Positions 11,130-21,894 of a stretch of DNA of 64,000 nucleotides are shown in pieces. The notes under the pieces are model-generated. The model saw only the letters and a program-made list of their open reading frames with translations, made no database searches and was not told the origin of the DNA. Source of the stretch: Eremomyces bilateralis CBS 781.70 (Eukaryota; Ascomycota; Dothideomycetes; Eremomycetales; Eremomycetaceae); assembly GCF_010015585.1 (NCBI RefSeq), contig NW_022985068.1:1022123-1086122 (forward strand), written 5' to 3'. Position 1 is the stretch's first letter. Every line of letters begins with the position of its first letter. A program made the translations under genes and the position numbers.

Positions 11130-11799
11130 TTAGGACGACTTCCCATGGATGAACACTCTCTCTTCCAGGGGTTTGAACGTCTTCTCCCCAGGTTCGCCCG
11201 CCCGTCCACCAAAAACGAGCTGTGCCTTCATCATCCAGTCCGTCGGAATATTCCATTCCTGCTTCGCACGCGCGTCGACGATCGGGTTATAGTGCTGGAG
11301 ATTGCAACCCAATCCCTCCTGCTCCAATGCGGTCCATAACACGTATTGGTGCATGGCGTTGGTATGCTCGCTCCACTGCGTGAACTTATCCGCGTACATG
11401 GCAAACTTCGTCTCGAACTCGTGGATGACGGATGCGTCTTCGAAGAAGAGGATCTGGAAGTGCGTTAGCCCGTGCTTCATTGCTGGATATGAGGGGATGA
11501 TGTACCGATCCGCATCCGCCTTGGAAGCCGTTCAATCTCGCTTCAGACCCTTTCCATGCCTCGGGAGTTGGCACATGGGGTTTCACGACCTCCTTGACAA
11601 GCTCCCAGAATTTCTCATGCTCTTTGCCGAGTAGGACGACTAATCGCGTGCTCTGGGAATTGAAGCTGCTAGGGATGTGGAGAACGGCGTGATGGACGAT
11701 CTCTTCGATCCGTGAATCGGGGATGGGGGATTTCTTGTTGAGCCCATAGATGGTGCGGCGGGCCTTGACGGCCTCGAGGAACGTGTCCGAGTTACCCAT
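11130..11799 (-). CDS. Nitroreductase family protein, Frm2/Hbn1-like
   Basis: Two exons, 11799-11506 and 11453-11130, join in phase 0 over a 52 bp intron and give 205 residues, the family's usual length. The N-terminus FLEAVKARRTIYGLNKKSPI is the FMN-contacting RRT(I/Y) segment of this class, followed by VLHIPSSFNSQSTRLVVLLG, which matches the conserved S-FNSQS-R flavin-binding motif of yeast Frm2 and Hbn1. The C-terminal half has WSEHTNAMHQYVLWTALEQE and GLGCNLQHYNP. Such enzymes are soluble, FMN-dependent and reduce nitroaromatics; in yeast they are linked to lipid signalling and oxidative stress. The 3' end faces that of the dehydrogenase, 108 bp away. Confidence 0.88.
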
Positions 11800-12089
11800 C
11801 TTGGTGAAAGTGATCGAGAAAGCTCGAGGACGGGAGAAGATCTTCGGACTCGGAGTGTATGGTACTTTGGGAACTGATGATCGGATAGAGACTCAGAGAA
11901 TTGAAGGAGATGCCAATGACTTTACAGACAACAGACATCCGGCTCCACTAACCGCAGTATGCCGATATGACATGACAGAAGCAATGGAAATTTAAGAAGC
12001 TGGTAGACTACCGGTTGAGAGTCCGATAGACGAGGTCATGCTAAAGTACTAACTTAACTAGTAAACTTACCTTAGCGGAGGGAACAGGG

Positions 12090-12420
12090 GCATAGCACCA
12101 GTGTCGATACCGTGGTAGCACCGTAGTGTCGTTTCCCTGTATAGATCATCCACACGGAGTGGTTTTAGTGTCGTTCGTCACTCGTGTTAGTAGGAGTTAC
12201 GGAGATCCTGGACATTATGGAGTATATATGCCGCAGTGTCAAGTTTTGACACCATGTCCTCGAAGACCTGTATCGTGCGAAGTTCACGTGCTAGTCGTCG
12301 TACGGTGTCAAATTCCTCGTCGTGTCAAGTGGCGGTCCGTGTCAAACGGTCCGCCGTGTCAATCTCTCTTCGGTATCAGGGACGTCCCGTGTCTGCCTCA
12401 TTCTCCGTATAGAGATCACA
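12090..12420. repeat. Left subterminal GTGTC repeat array
   Basis: The pentamer GTGTC, often as CGTGTCAA or AGTGTCG, occurs about ten times in 330 bp, on both strands and irregularly spaced. The matching right-end array lies at about 18805-19035. In known Spm/CACTA elements short subterminal motifs are bound by the element's own DNA-binding protein; that role here is inferred. Confidence 0.6.
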
Positions 12421-13102
12421 TGACCTTGAAATTGCTCAATTCACCAGCTGTTACGGTTATTGTCTATATCTAGGCTCCACTATGTAGCCTCCATAGTAAT
12501 CATCATCTTCTTCGTCTACTACTGTCGCCAATTGCAACACCAGCTAGCTCCTATCCACCGATCCACCTGCCCACGCCGCCAGAATATCCCGTCGTCCATC
12601 ACCGAATCGATCTAATCCTGCAACCTGTGTCCACCGCCTTGGGTGCGATGTAATGTTGATACTAGAGTCGTCTGGTCGGGCTGCAAGAAGGGAGCGTTGG
12701 TTTGAGACTAAGTGATGGGGATAGAACAAGATACCTGCACAGGTATCGATCGGTTCGGGGGAGCAGCGCTGTGATATGGAGCGATCAGCTTGGGAATACT
12801 AGAAACGGGTACGGTGCTTACTTGTAGTGATTGTTTCGGTTAACTACCATAGAGCTGTGATGAGGGAGCGATCAGCTTAAGAGATATAATAGAAGATGGG
12901 GACACTAACTCGTATGGACTGATTGACAGTAGGAACTATATTCGTGGAACGATCGGTTTAGTTAGTACCGGTATGATAATATGGGGAGGGAATAATTACA
13001 TGTATCGTACCTCTTGGGAGTTATTAGAGCCATAGCAGTGCCTTCTTAACCCAGATATACTCGTCCGTCTCTTTCGAATTCGATAAGGTGACGAATCTAT
13101 TA
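12421..13102. other. Internal non-coding part of the Tnp2-like element
   Basis: About 680 bp between the GTGTC array and the transposase stop. It contains short dispersed similar segments (GAGCGATCAGCTT at about 12780 and 12865, with a GAACGATCGGTTT variant at 12947) but no gene. It is probably the element's untranslated 3' region. Confidence 0.4.
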
Positions 13103-16100
13103 TCATCCTTCTTGATTAGAACAAAGTAGAGCTGATCCGTCGATGACAGGGAGGCCAAGGATAAACGGAGCCATTGCCTCGTTTTGACCATCTTCTGAAG
13201 GAACTATGCGCACCCGGCGGTAACCTATACCGAGTCGGTCGTCGACGATAGCTGTATCCGGGTTCGCACAGGGACCACCGATAACGAAGAGACGCCGGAC
13301 GCGATCGAATGTATGGATAAAGATATGGTCGATGCGAATGATAGACCTGCCAGTATCGACCACTCCTCGAGTCCTAATATAGATAAAGTCTCCCAGCTTG
13401 AACGTAAAACGCTTCTCTTGCTTGGGGTCAGTGAACGAAAGCTTCTTACACCACTGGAAAGTGCTACCATAAAACTGGACAATGTTAGGCAGGCCGTAGT
13501 CTGCGTAAGCGGTGATAAGAGCACGTAGGAAAACTGTATCCATATGCGTCCATCGGGTTGGAAGCCCAAGTTGCTCACGGCAATGCTTCGCCTGGATACA
13601 ACCGATAGCTGTTGGTCGCTCATGGGTATCGTCGGGGCGGACGCGGCAGTCATCATCGTCGTCGTCTATAGCTCTATCAAGGGCTATTAGCTCAGATCGA
13701 GGGAGAATTGAAGTAAATAGTGTCGGGAACTGGCGAAGGAGATCCTGAGTAGCTATAGTCAAGTTGCGGTAGGCCTCAGAATCGCTATAGGCGAAGGCGT
13801 TGAGTAGTAATAGTCGAATGGTTTACCGTAAGTCCTCCTGGATAAGGGTTCTCGCTCAACCTTTTGATGGTTCGTCTGGTAGATGACCTTCTTAAAGAAG
13901 CGATGCTTGTCCTCGCCGACGAGGACGTTACAGTTGCTCGGCATAGCATACTCTTCTGCGAGTTGAGGATAATGAAGAGCAGTATGCATGTTCGGCTTTT
14001 TGATGTCGCTTAGATATAGCACGGCCTTTGCTGCCGATTCCTTAGGGACGTCTACCGTATGCTCGACGCCGGGCCTAGGGCCTTGAGTACGCTGAGATTG
14101 GGTCGTCCCGGTTGGCTGAGATTCCCGAGAAAGCGATCGACGACGGCGGGGATTCTCTGTCAACGAATCAGCTGCTTGTTGGAGGAGAGATTGGAGCTGA
14201 TTGCGGTGTCTTGAAACAATCTCGGTCATTCGTTGACGGTCAGCTGCATCGATGTGATCTCCCATCAGAACACAATTACTCTGCGCGGCGGCTGCGTAGC
14301 AGTTGATAATCACCTTAACCGGACTCTCTCCGGTTCTCCTCAACGACGCCAAGAAATATGGCTAGATATGAGTCTCCCGTAACCAACAGCGTAATAGGAC
14401 TGGGATTACTAGCGACCACCGGGCATGCTCAGACAAGGAGTAGCTCTTCAAGTGGCGAAGTGGGCCTTGGACATGCGGCCAATTCGGGGGGAAGGGGAAC
14501 GATCGGAGCGTTTCGGCGTAGCTCTGGCAGCCCTTCGTCGTAAGGATCGCATCGAGGAGGAGGCTATGCATCATCCGACTAAGTCCCAGATACTCTGAGT
14601 GAGCAGGATCTCCCGGTCTTGACATGATAAGATCGAGGGCAGGGGATATCTTTATAAGGGAAGGGGCAGCCAGGTTGAGACCCCATCTTGTAGCATACCT
14701 CTCCCGTGCGGCCTGCGTAATACAGGCGTTCATAACCTCGCGCATCGCGAGGGTTTGATGATGATATCGCCCGTTTCGGAACGTATCGTAGAAGAGGTCT
14801 CCGCGGGATTCGTTGTCTATGAAGCAATTGCGACAGCCAAGCTTTGCACGCTGAGACTTCATACCTGCATTTTCCTGCTGCTGTGGCATATCACCAAGGT
14901 ATGCCATAGTAAACGCACAGAGGAGGACCTTCTCCCCTCCTTGAAGGGTGACTTCTTGCCCTCGGTCAAGCCGTTTCATAAACGGCTCGAGGGCAGAGAT
15001 AACGTCGTCGAAGTTGCTGCCATGGGGACCAAGCGTAATTGGGAAGACGTTCGCTCGACGAGCTCTCTCCTTAAAGGATAGTCCCGCAGGGATGATATAC
15101 ATCCCCATTAACGTTCGGTACGTTGTCCGGTATAGACCAAAGCCGTCAATGAATATATTTAGGGCGATTGAGACGGTACGCCCGACAGATGATACTCTGT
15201 ATCAAATCCAGTAAGGTGGTCGCCTCCAAATTCGGCCAACTCTAGCTTGCCACGGAGGGGATTGCTAAGGCAGAGCGGAGTAACAGTCGGTTGATAGATC
15301 TCGGAACCCTGATCGTCGTAGATACGCCGGATGAGGAGGCTCGGTCGAATTGTTAAAAGGCGAATACTTTCCCCTTCCCAGATCGATCATCTCCAAAGTT
15401 GTAGTCTAGCTGGACGTCTGGGATATAGGAAATGATCTGACACTCGGAGACAAAGTAGTAGAAGTTCCATGAGAGGAGCCCCTCATAATCAAGGACCGGA
15501 GGATCTAGCTGTACCGTAATATCGGATTTCAAGAGCACTAGCTCGATCTCAATCACGATATGGCCTGTCTGACCGGATCTGAAATCCCGTCCAACGCCGT
15601 AGACCCGGCCAGTATGTAGCTTCTGGTTCTCGGCGCCCTGGGAGCAGTGGCAGGGCGCTTCACCACAAATGAAAGTGACAAAGTCGGATGGAAAAATCGG
15701 CATCCCCGACTGGTAATGCGCGAATGCCCCAGACGTCGCGCGAATCGATGATGCCCAGGCGTGAGAATGCCATAGCTCAGAGGGCTCGTCGTGATACTCC
15801 GCCATTCCAGTATGGATCTTATCCATCAAATCAGAGCTAGCAATGTTGCAGAAGAGGGAGAAAGGATTGATAAAATAGAGGTCATCCGTAAGCTTATCCA
15901 ATGCCGCGTGATGCTGCTGCTCCCGGGCAACCTTCTCGGGAACCAGTGGAACTGGCTTCCTTCGGAGGTCCATTAGCGGAAGCTGGCCACGAACCTGACG
16001 TTTCAACGTTGAGAGGCCCGTAGGTAGGCTGCGAATTGCCCGAGGTAGATCGTTGCCGGCCATAGTCAGTGCTTCGAGTAAGGCGGTATATTGTGGGCGA

Positions 16101-16702
16101 GAAATCCCGGCATCGATACACCAGAGTCCGATAGCAAGATGGAAACCAGACTGGAACTCCGTACGGGGGTAGTCAAAGGGAATAGACTTATCCTCGGGGA
16201 TATCGGTAGCTTTGGGATTTCCCCCTGATGTCGTAACGGGTGAGGGTGCTTCCTCGGTCTCGTTGAAGGATTGAGTCGGGATGCTTTCGTACCTAACAGA
16301 CTCGACCACGTCATCGTATTGATCGGCTTGTTGGAGCTCCTGGAGGTCAAGATCGATTGGTAGAGTTGCGGTCGTGGTAGGAGTATCGTCCTCCTCGGTA
16401 TCGAGACGGGATACGATATCGCGTAGGTCAACAACACTCCCGCGTTCATCCGGCTAGTTGATGTCATGAAGCTGGAGGCCACCGATATCGTTGTCGTCAC
16501 TCCCACTGTCGATATTAGCCCGCTTGCTGCTGCTTTCGACTGGGTTTGGATCCTGGTTGACGGCTGCCATACGGCGGATCCTAGAACGGCGGAATTGTTG
16601 GCGGTTCTGCCCCGATATCACGACTCGTGGAGCCATGAAACCGGTATCTGAAGCACCCTGAGCGTAGCAAATCGAGTCAGGGGGGATTAGGGGTTTGAAC
16701 AT
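13103..16702 (-). pseudogene. Tnp2-like transposase, degraded
   Basis: Reading on the minus strand from ATG 16702-16700 (MFKPLIPPDSICYAQG) to the stop at 13103 gives one long transposase-like product broken by defects. The core around 15108-14362 carries FIDGFGLYRTTYRTLMGMYI, NVFPITLGPHGSNFDDV, FTMAYLGDMPQQQENAG and LGCRNCFID, which match the central conserved block of fungal Tnp2-type transposases. Two in-frame TAG codons (16456-16454 and 14364-14362) sit where CAG would restore the frame, and the frame changes about three times (near 15370, 15200 and 13770; the last could be an unrecognised intron). The CAG-to-TAG pattern fits repeat-induced point mutation. The gene is divergent from the plus-strand gene at 17052. 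Confidence 0.75.
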
Positions 16703-17051
16703 AAACGGAGTACTAATCCGAGAGAGAGTCCGGGAGACGATAAGACTTGAGGATAGTGGGTAGAAGGAAAATAGACTGAGTGAGTGCGCTTGAAAACGAG
16801 TAGGCGCCTACCCATGTGACTTCGATGGAGGAGTAAGACAGACTCGTATCAACCGTACGGTACGCTTCTATCACCTTGCCTCGATTTCTCGCTCTTCCTC
16901 CCTCCCTCTCTCTTCTCCTCCTTCTTTACGCGATAACATCATCACCGTTTGTCCGTTTGTTCCTCTCTGGATCTAGGACATCAAGATCGGTCTCATCGGT
17001 TCAAAACCAGCACGGCAGTGCTCAGCTTCAACGCGAATTTCCCCGCAGAAA

Positions 17052-18528
17052 ATGGCCACCCCGAGAGGGGGTCGTGGAAGGCGGCGTAGTACGAGGGGTA
17101 GGGATGAAGTCTCTATAGAGGTAGTTAAGGGCAAGAAATTAACTGCTTGGTTCCCTCCCAGTTTTATACTAACCTAGTGGTTATACCTAGGGTCCCCGAG
17201 GACGCGGTATTGGACCAAGTGGCCTTAGCGCTTCTACTGGTTCCGGAACTTACACTCCAACTCTCAGCGGTTCTAGGAGAGGTCAGCAGGCTCGAACCGA
17301 CCCGATGCCGATAGAACCTCTCCTCCGGTTTTTCGGGACTACCGATAGCGGCGATACCGCTGTCGGTAGTCCCCTTCCCGGAAGTGTGGTTCATTCGGTC
17401 AGCCTCGACGATGATACCGAGCTTCCTGCGACCCCTGAGTCTCAGGGGTCGGCCGGTACGCCTCCTGTGAAGAGCTTCCTTATCCTGATCTCGAAGGAAA
17501 CTCGGATGAAGATGCGTTCCCGCCTCATCGATGGTGAGCGACTCGACCACGTCACCCGGGCTTCAGAGGCCGTAAGTGGATTCGTTCCGAAGGAGGAACT
17601 CAGCGAGTATATCCGTCGCCTCGACCGCGTCATCCGCTGGAATACCTTCTTGACGCACAGTAACATCAATGCCTATAACATGATCGACTTCGTTACCGAC
17701 GGAAAGGTTGCTGTAGATGCCTCCGAGTTTTGGATCCTTCGTACAAAGATCCTCGACAATGTCCGCACCTATAAGAACAAGATGCTGGCACGCTTCGAGG
17801 TAGGCTTACTCTATTCTACTAGTCTAGATACTAACATTACCGTGAGATCCATATCAAGAGCCTTATCGAGATCGAACCCTGGATCAAGAACATGAACGAG
17901 GATGGTCTCCGCAAGCGTCTAGAATCGAAGTTCAACGCCCAGAACTTCCTGTTCGTCTGGTACTACATGAAGGACTACATAGACGTCGACAACTCTGCCC
18001 CTCTTGGGAAATGGTTTATGAAGAGTATATTACTTCCTAAAACCTCGCTTTCCCGCGACTTAGACTCACCAGTGTTGCTTCTAGATATGTACGTCAATAT
18101 GGGCGTGTACGTCAAGTCCTGGATGGACGAGAACGAGAGTAAGGATATCCGGGAGCGGCTTCTTCAAGCCTATGACCTATGGGCCCTCAACGAAGCGTTC
18201 GATGACGTCGATAAGGGCGACTTTATGGAGTTGTCTCAGAAGTTCCGCAATGAGCGTAAGAAGAAGAAACGCGACTTTGCCACTATCAACAAAAATGTTC
18301 ATCGTTATAGGCGATCGTCCTGCGAAACAGTCTCCGCTTCGTTCTCGCCATGATGGAGATTCTGAGCCGGAGCAGGCCGCGAGCCTGACGTCGCGTAGTG
18401 GTGAGGACCCATTCGGTGACGACGGCATCAACCGGGCTAGCGGTACGGGAGATGGCGATACCGAGTCCCAGTTTGGTGGGGATGCCACTCAGGACGATGA
18501 ATACGAGTTCGCTTATCGAACCATTTGA
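17052..18528 (+). CDS. Unknown protein carried by the Tnp2-like transposon
   Basis: Four exons fit without a stop: 17052-17120, 17191-17799, 17847-18255 and 18311-18528, giving 434 residues. The introns have good donors (GTAGTT, GTAGGC, GTAAGA), and the first two have clear TACTAAC/ACTAAC branch sites. The N-terminus is basic (MATPRGGRGRRRSTRGRDE). The middle (~residues 90-320) is helical and hydrophilic with YIRRLDRVIRWNTFLTHSNI, NAYNMIDFVTDG and KFNAQNFLFVWYYMKDYIDV. The C-terminus is acidic (SQFGGDATQDDEYEFAYRTI). No known family is recognised. Its place opposite the transposase within the terminal repeats suggests a second element protein, such as a DNA-binding partner for the GTGTC arrays; this is inference. 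Unlike the transposase, it shows no break. Confidence 0.6.
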
Positions 18529-19065
18529 CCGCCGACTCATCGCCCCTAAGGTGGGATAGTGCCGCCGAAGGTGAGGTCGTGTGTAAGGTCGGTCGTGGGT
18601 GAGGTCGTGGGTTAGGAACCGCCTGTTAACTAAGAAACGTCAGTCAGGTAGTCGAAAGCAGTATACCAAGCAACGCATGTGGATTCCGTGACCGGTTTGA
18701 TGCTATGGCCTATGGGAGATGCAGATGCAGGGAAATGTGGGGTGGGAAACGGGGGGGGAAATCCCCTGTGGGGGGCCCTGTGGGAGCCCCTCCCCTCCAG
18801 ATACCGTGTCGACACAGTGTCAGAAACCTTCCCGTGTCAACAGTATTCCCGTGTCGATAATGCACCGTGTCGTAGAACATGAACAGTGTATCTCCTGCGG
18901 CATTAGGAGTATCCGTGACGATAGAGTATTAAGATGGGTACGCTTCGCGGACCAATTACGAGAAGATATAGCTACTAAGAAATATATTGGCACTGTATCA
19001 CCACAGCGGAACCCCCCACATGGAGTCGACACAGTTGCATTCCCCCTGTTCCCTCCGCTAAGGTA
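18529..19065. repeat. Right subterminal region of the Tnp2-like element
   Basis: Contains the right GTGTC array (about 18805-19035: CCGTGTCGACACAGTGTCAG, CCCGTGTCAACAG, CCCGTGTCGATAATG, CACCGTGTCGTAG) and the right terminal inverted repeat 19043-19065. A G-run lies at 18740-18775. No gene. Confidence 0.6.
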
Positions 19066-19100
19066 GTTACTACTAACTGCTAAGTAACCAAGTTACCAAT

Positions 19101-20369
19101 AACCAAGCCAAAAGTCTGCGCACAGACCCCTTACTTTGACAATCAATAACTTTACCAAAATGAGGTCTTTTGGCACAAAAATAAGTGATAATCGAGGGCC
19201 TAATAAGGAGCTATCAGTTGCTCAAAGAGCTGGGGTTGTTCAGGCTGCTGAAGATGGGAAACCAAAGACTGAAATCGCGCGCAACTTTCGCGTCTCTCGA
19301 AGCGCGGTGTATGGGACCCTAGAGAGGTGGGAAGAACACCAAACCACCGTATCTTTACCCCGTAAAGGGAGTCCCCATAAGCTATCACGCTCTGGCGAAC
19401 GGCATATCGTTCAAATCGCGCGTCGATTTCCTGAAATGGAATATGGAGAGCTCCTCGCAGGTATTTCGTACCTCCGCGTTTCTAGGAAGACTATCTACCG
19501 AATCCTTAAGAAATATCACCTTACGAAATGGCGAGCGAAGAAGGGACCTTACCTAAAACCCTACCACGTAAAAGGCCGCCTCCGATTTGCCCACGAATTC
19601 CTTGAATTCGACTTCTTCAGGACCCACTCTACAGACGAGTGCTCGTATGAGAAGGGGACAGGCGGTAAGCAGGTATGGGTATGGCGCCTGTACCACGAAG
19701 CGTATGAGTCGCGAATGGTAGAGCCAAAGACGTCAGGGAAGGTGATTTCGTAGATGATTTGAGGCTTAATTTCGCGTGATGGGCGATCAGATCTGGTGAT
19801 TATGGACCGCGACGAAACCTCCGCAAGACAGGGCTATTCCGCAAAATCCTACATCGCTGCATTAGAGGAGAGACTCCTCTCTACGTACGAACCCGGAAAT
19901 GTTGTTATCCAGGATAATGTAAAGATCTATACGGCTAAAATTACCTAAGAATGGCTGGAGACGCACGGTATCTGGGTCACCGATTGGCCGGCCAATTCCC
20001 CAGATATTAACCCTATCGAGCATATATGGCATCTATTGAAAACCAAGGTCCTAGAGCTCCACCCTGAATTAAAGCCGATAGGCACCTCAGAGGAGGCACG
20101 GGAGGCTATGAATGCGGCGTTAGAGGAGGTATAGTGGGCGATCCCTTAGGAGACGATCCGAGAGCTGATCGACTCAATTCCGCGACGTCTACAGGCGGTA
20201 ATCAAGGCAAAAGGGTGGCATACGAAATATTAGATATTTCCCAATTAAGAAATCAAAAAAGTAGACTGAATTTGCATTTGTATGTGTTTTGCAGCGTATC
20301 TAAAGATACGGTGTATAGCGATTAGATTTGGTGATTTTCGGGGGTGTGTGCAGACATTTGTCTACTTAG
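19101..20369 (+). mobile_element. Tc1/mariner element, copy 1 (decayed)
   Basis: About 1.27 kb, nearly the same as the element at 38585-39899. The left end reads CAAAAGTCTGCGCACAGACC and the right end, reversed, CAAATGTCTGCACACACCCC, an imperfect inverted repeat. It starts about 35 bp after the right terminal repeat of the Tnp2-like element. The target TA is likely at 19100-19101, but the right flank no longer shows a clean TA. Confidence 0.82.
19160..20231 (+). pseudogene. Tc1/mariner transposase, broken by stop codons
   Basis: Reading from ATG 19160 (MRSFGTKISDNRG) gives an N-terminal helix-turn-helix (LSVAQRAGVVQAAEDG, IARNFRVSRSAVYGTLERWE), a second winged part (ISYLRVSRKTIYRILKKYHL), and the catalytic DDE_3 region with IMDRDETSARQGYSA, VIQDN and WPANSPDINPIEHIWHLLKT. 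The frame has five stop codons after GKVIS. Compared with copy 2, stops replace CAG and TGG (first two), CAA (in KITQEWLE), and probably CAG and CAG/CAA near EEV. All are C-to-T or G-to-A changes, typical of RIP. It cannot encode an active enzyme. Confidence 0.85.
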
Positions 20370-20516
20370 TGTACTCTATGATGTTGGTCACTAGAGTAAC
20401 TATACGGGATAATTAACTTACCCTAGGAGTTCCGCGACGATCAACACAAATATCAAGGCTTGTAAACATTCCTAAGTAAGAGGCGACTAACCTTCACTTA
20501 CAAGCCGTGATAGTAA

Positions 20517-21479
20517 CTATTGCTTGAAAAAATCATTCATGTCAACGTCTTTATCGAACACTCCCACAGCTGCAGAAGAGTTTCTTTGTGTTGTTACATC
20601 CCTGATCCGCAGGTTGACCTTTCCGACAACACTCTCAGGTAATCCTACCAAAGCTCTCGAATCGTCGGACGTTATGATGTTGGAAATATCATGGCCTGTC
20701 CGTTTGGAGCGCACTTGTGAGAAAAGAGCAGCAGAAGCCACCTGATCAGCCTCGAAGAGGCGTGACTGTTCTTCAACTTCCTGAATGGCTAGGGTTCGCT
20801 GTGCACCACCATCTTCTTCGTCGTCTAGCCCTTCCTGTAGCCCTTGCACACGCTTTTGTGCGTCACCTTGCTGCTTCTTGGTAAGATCTATATGCTCTTG
20901 GATCTTGGCCTCGAGAGCCTGCAACTGTGCCTTCAGTTTCTTGCGATCAGTCTCCGACGTTTGTTCGGAGCGGAGTTGAACGATTCTTTCTAGAGAGTCA
21001 GCATACATCCGCGGAAGTGATATAAGATAGCTGACCTACAATTGGGTACTTGTGACGGCAAAATGGACCGTAGTCTGGCAAGACTGGACCTGCATTCTGA
21101 ACGTCCGGAATTTTTCTCTATTCCACACGCCGACTGAAAGGCGATCTCTAAGGGAGAGTTGTGTGCCGCCGGAATGTTTCGTCCATCGCTTTAAATTGTC
21201 CGTAAATTTGGCGCATGCCTGGCCGCAGTTGTTCACGGCTTCGACGACACCGGTCTTCTCCAGATCCACTTTGGCTGCGGTATACATTGCTGCGTCTGAA
21301 ATGATGAGATCCTCCAGGGCGGCCAACGGGCGCTGCACACCCTCTAAGTTTGAAGCAATATCTTGTACTACATCTTTAGCCTCAGCAAGATTGTCAATGA
21401 AGTTATGAAGTTGGACGATGCTGGAGATAGCAAACGTCGTAATGCCTAGAGTGCTTGCAGTAATACTAAGAGGATCCAT
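20517..21479 (-). CDS. Stand-alone fungal STAND N-terminal domain protein with coiled coil
   Basis: Two exons, 21479-21050 and 20989-20517, join in frame over a 60 bp intron (donor GTACCC, branch CTGAC, acceptor CTAG), giving 300 residues. Residues 1-140 (MDPLSITASTLGITTFAISS, then VVQDIASNLEGVQRPLAALE, NNCGQACAKFTDNLKRW) are the fungal N-terminal domain usually fused to NACHT or NB-ARC receptors. Residues ~145-235 are rich in K/E/Q heptads (KLKAQLQALEAKIQEHID) and look like a coiled coil. The end DKDVDMNDFFKQ is acidic. There is no nucleotide-binding or repeat domain. It is divergent from the NACHT-WD40 gene, with 415 bp between start codons, so the two may share a promoter. A role as partner or effector of that receptor is an inference. 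Confidence 0.78.
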
Positions 21480-21894
21480 GGGTTCTGGTTCGAGGACGTG
21501 AGAATTAATGAATGGAACCCGTATGAAATCAGAAGAATCGTAATAGAAGAACGGAGATGTTTCTCTGATAGATACCTACGGATGGATGGATTTTCGTAAG
21601 CATAAAATGGACGAGGCTGTTGAGAAAGGCGAACGGGCTGTATTTCTGTTGGGACTGAAGGCTGCTGTTCAGATGAGGTGATGCTGCACGGCTCCAACAA
21701 ATCATTGTGCATGGCTGAACGCTGCCGTTAAGCGAGCCAGACGAAGCATTTAATTAGAACCGCTTCGAATTGGGAATAACAGTTTTGTTGCTGGACATCC
21801 CATGCTGTCTTGATGCATCACAAATGATAATAGTGCTGATCCTCAAAGCACTAGTTAGCAAAGGCTTGTGTTATTATCGCCACTGTGAAGCCGT
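21480..21894. promoter_or_regulatory. Shared promoter region of the divergent STAND-domain gene pair
   Basis: 415 bp between the two start codons. No recognised gene. A minus-strand frame at 21712-21446 runs into the first exon of the N-domain gene out of frame and is not believed. Specific factor sites cannot be named. Confidence 0.4.

Larger units (their letters stand above)
12068..19065. mobile_element. ~7 kb Tnp2-like DNA transposon with terminal inverted repeats
   Basis: The left end at 12068-12090 and the right end at 19043-19065 are inverted copies sharing CTTAGCGGAGGGAACAGGGG plus TAC outside. Similarity continues outward imperfectly (TAGTAA), so the exact ends and target duplication are unresolved. 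Both subterminal regions are crowded with GTGTC motifs in mixed order (about 12090-12400 and 18805-19035), as in CACTA/Spm-type elements, where such motifs are transposase binding sites. Inside are a minus-strand Tnp2-like transposase and a plus-strand gene of unknown function, divergently arranged. The ends do not begin with CACTA, so placement in CACTA, Plavaka or a related group is open. The transposase has internal stops, so this copy is probably not autonomous. Confidence 0.8.

Noticed and set aside
12544-13102. CRISPR-like or satellite array from short similar segments (GATCAGCTT variants).
   Set aside because: Spacing is irregular and units are few and imperfect; they are better seen as internal repeats of the transposon.
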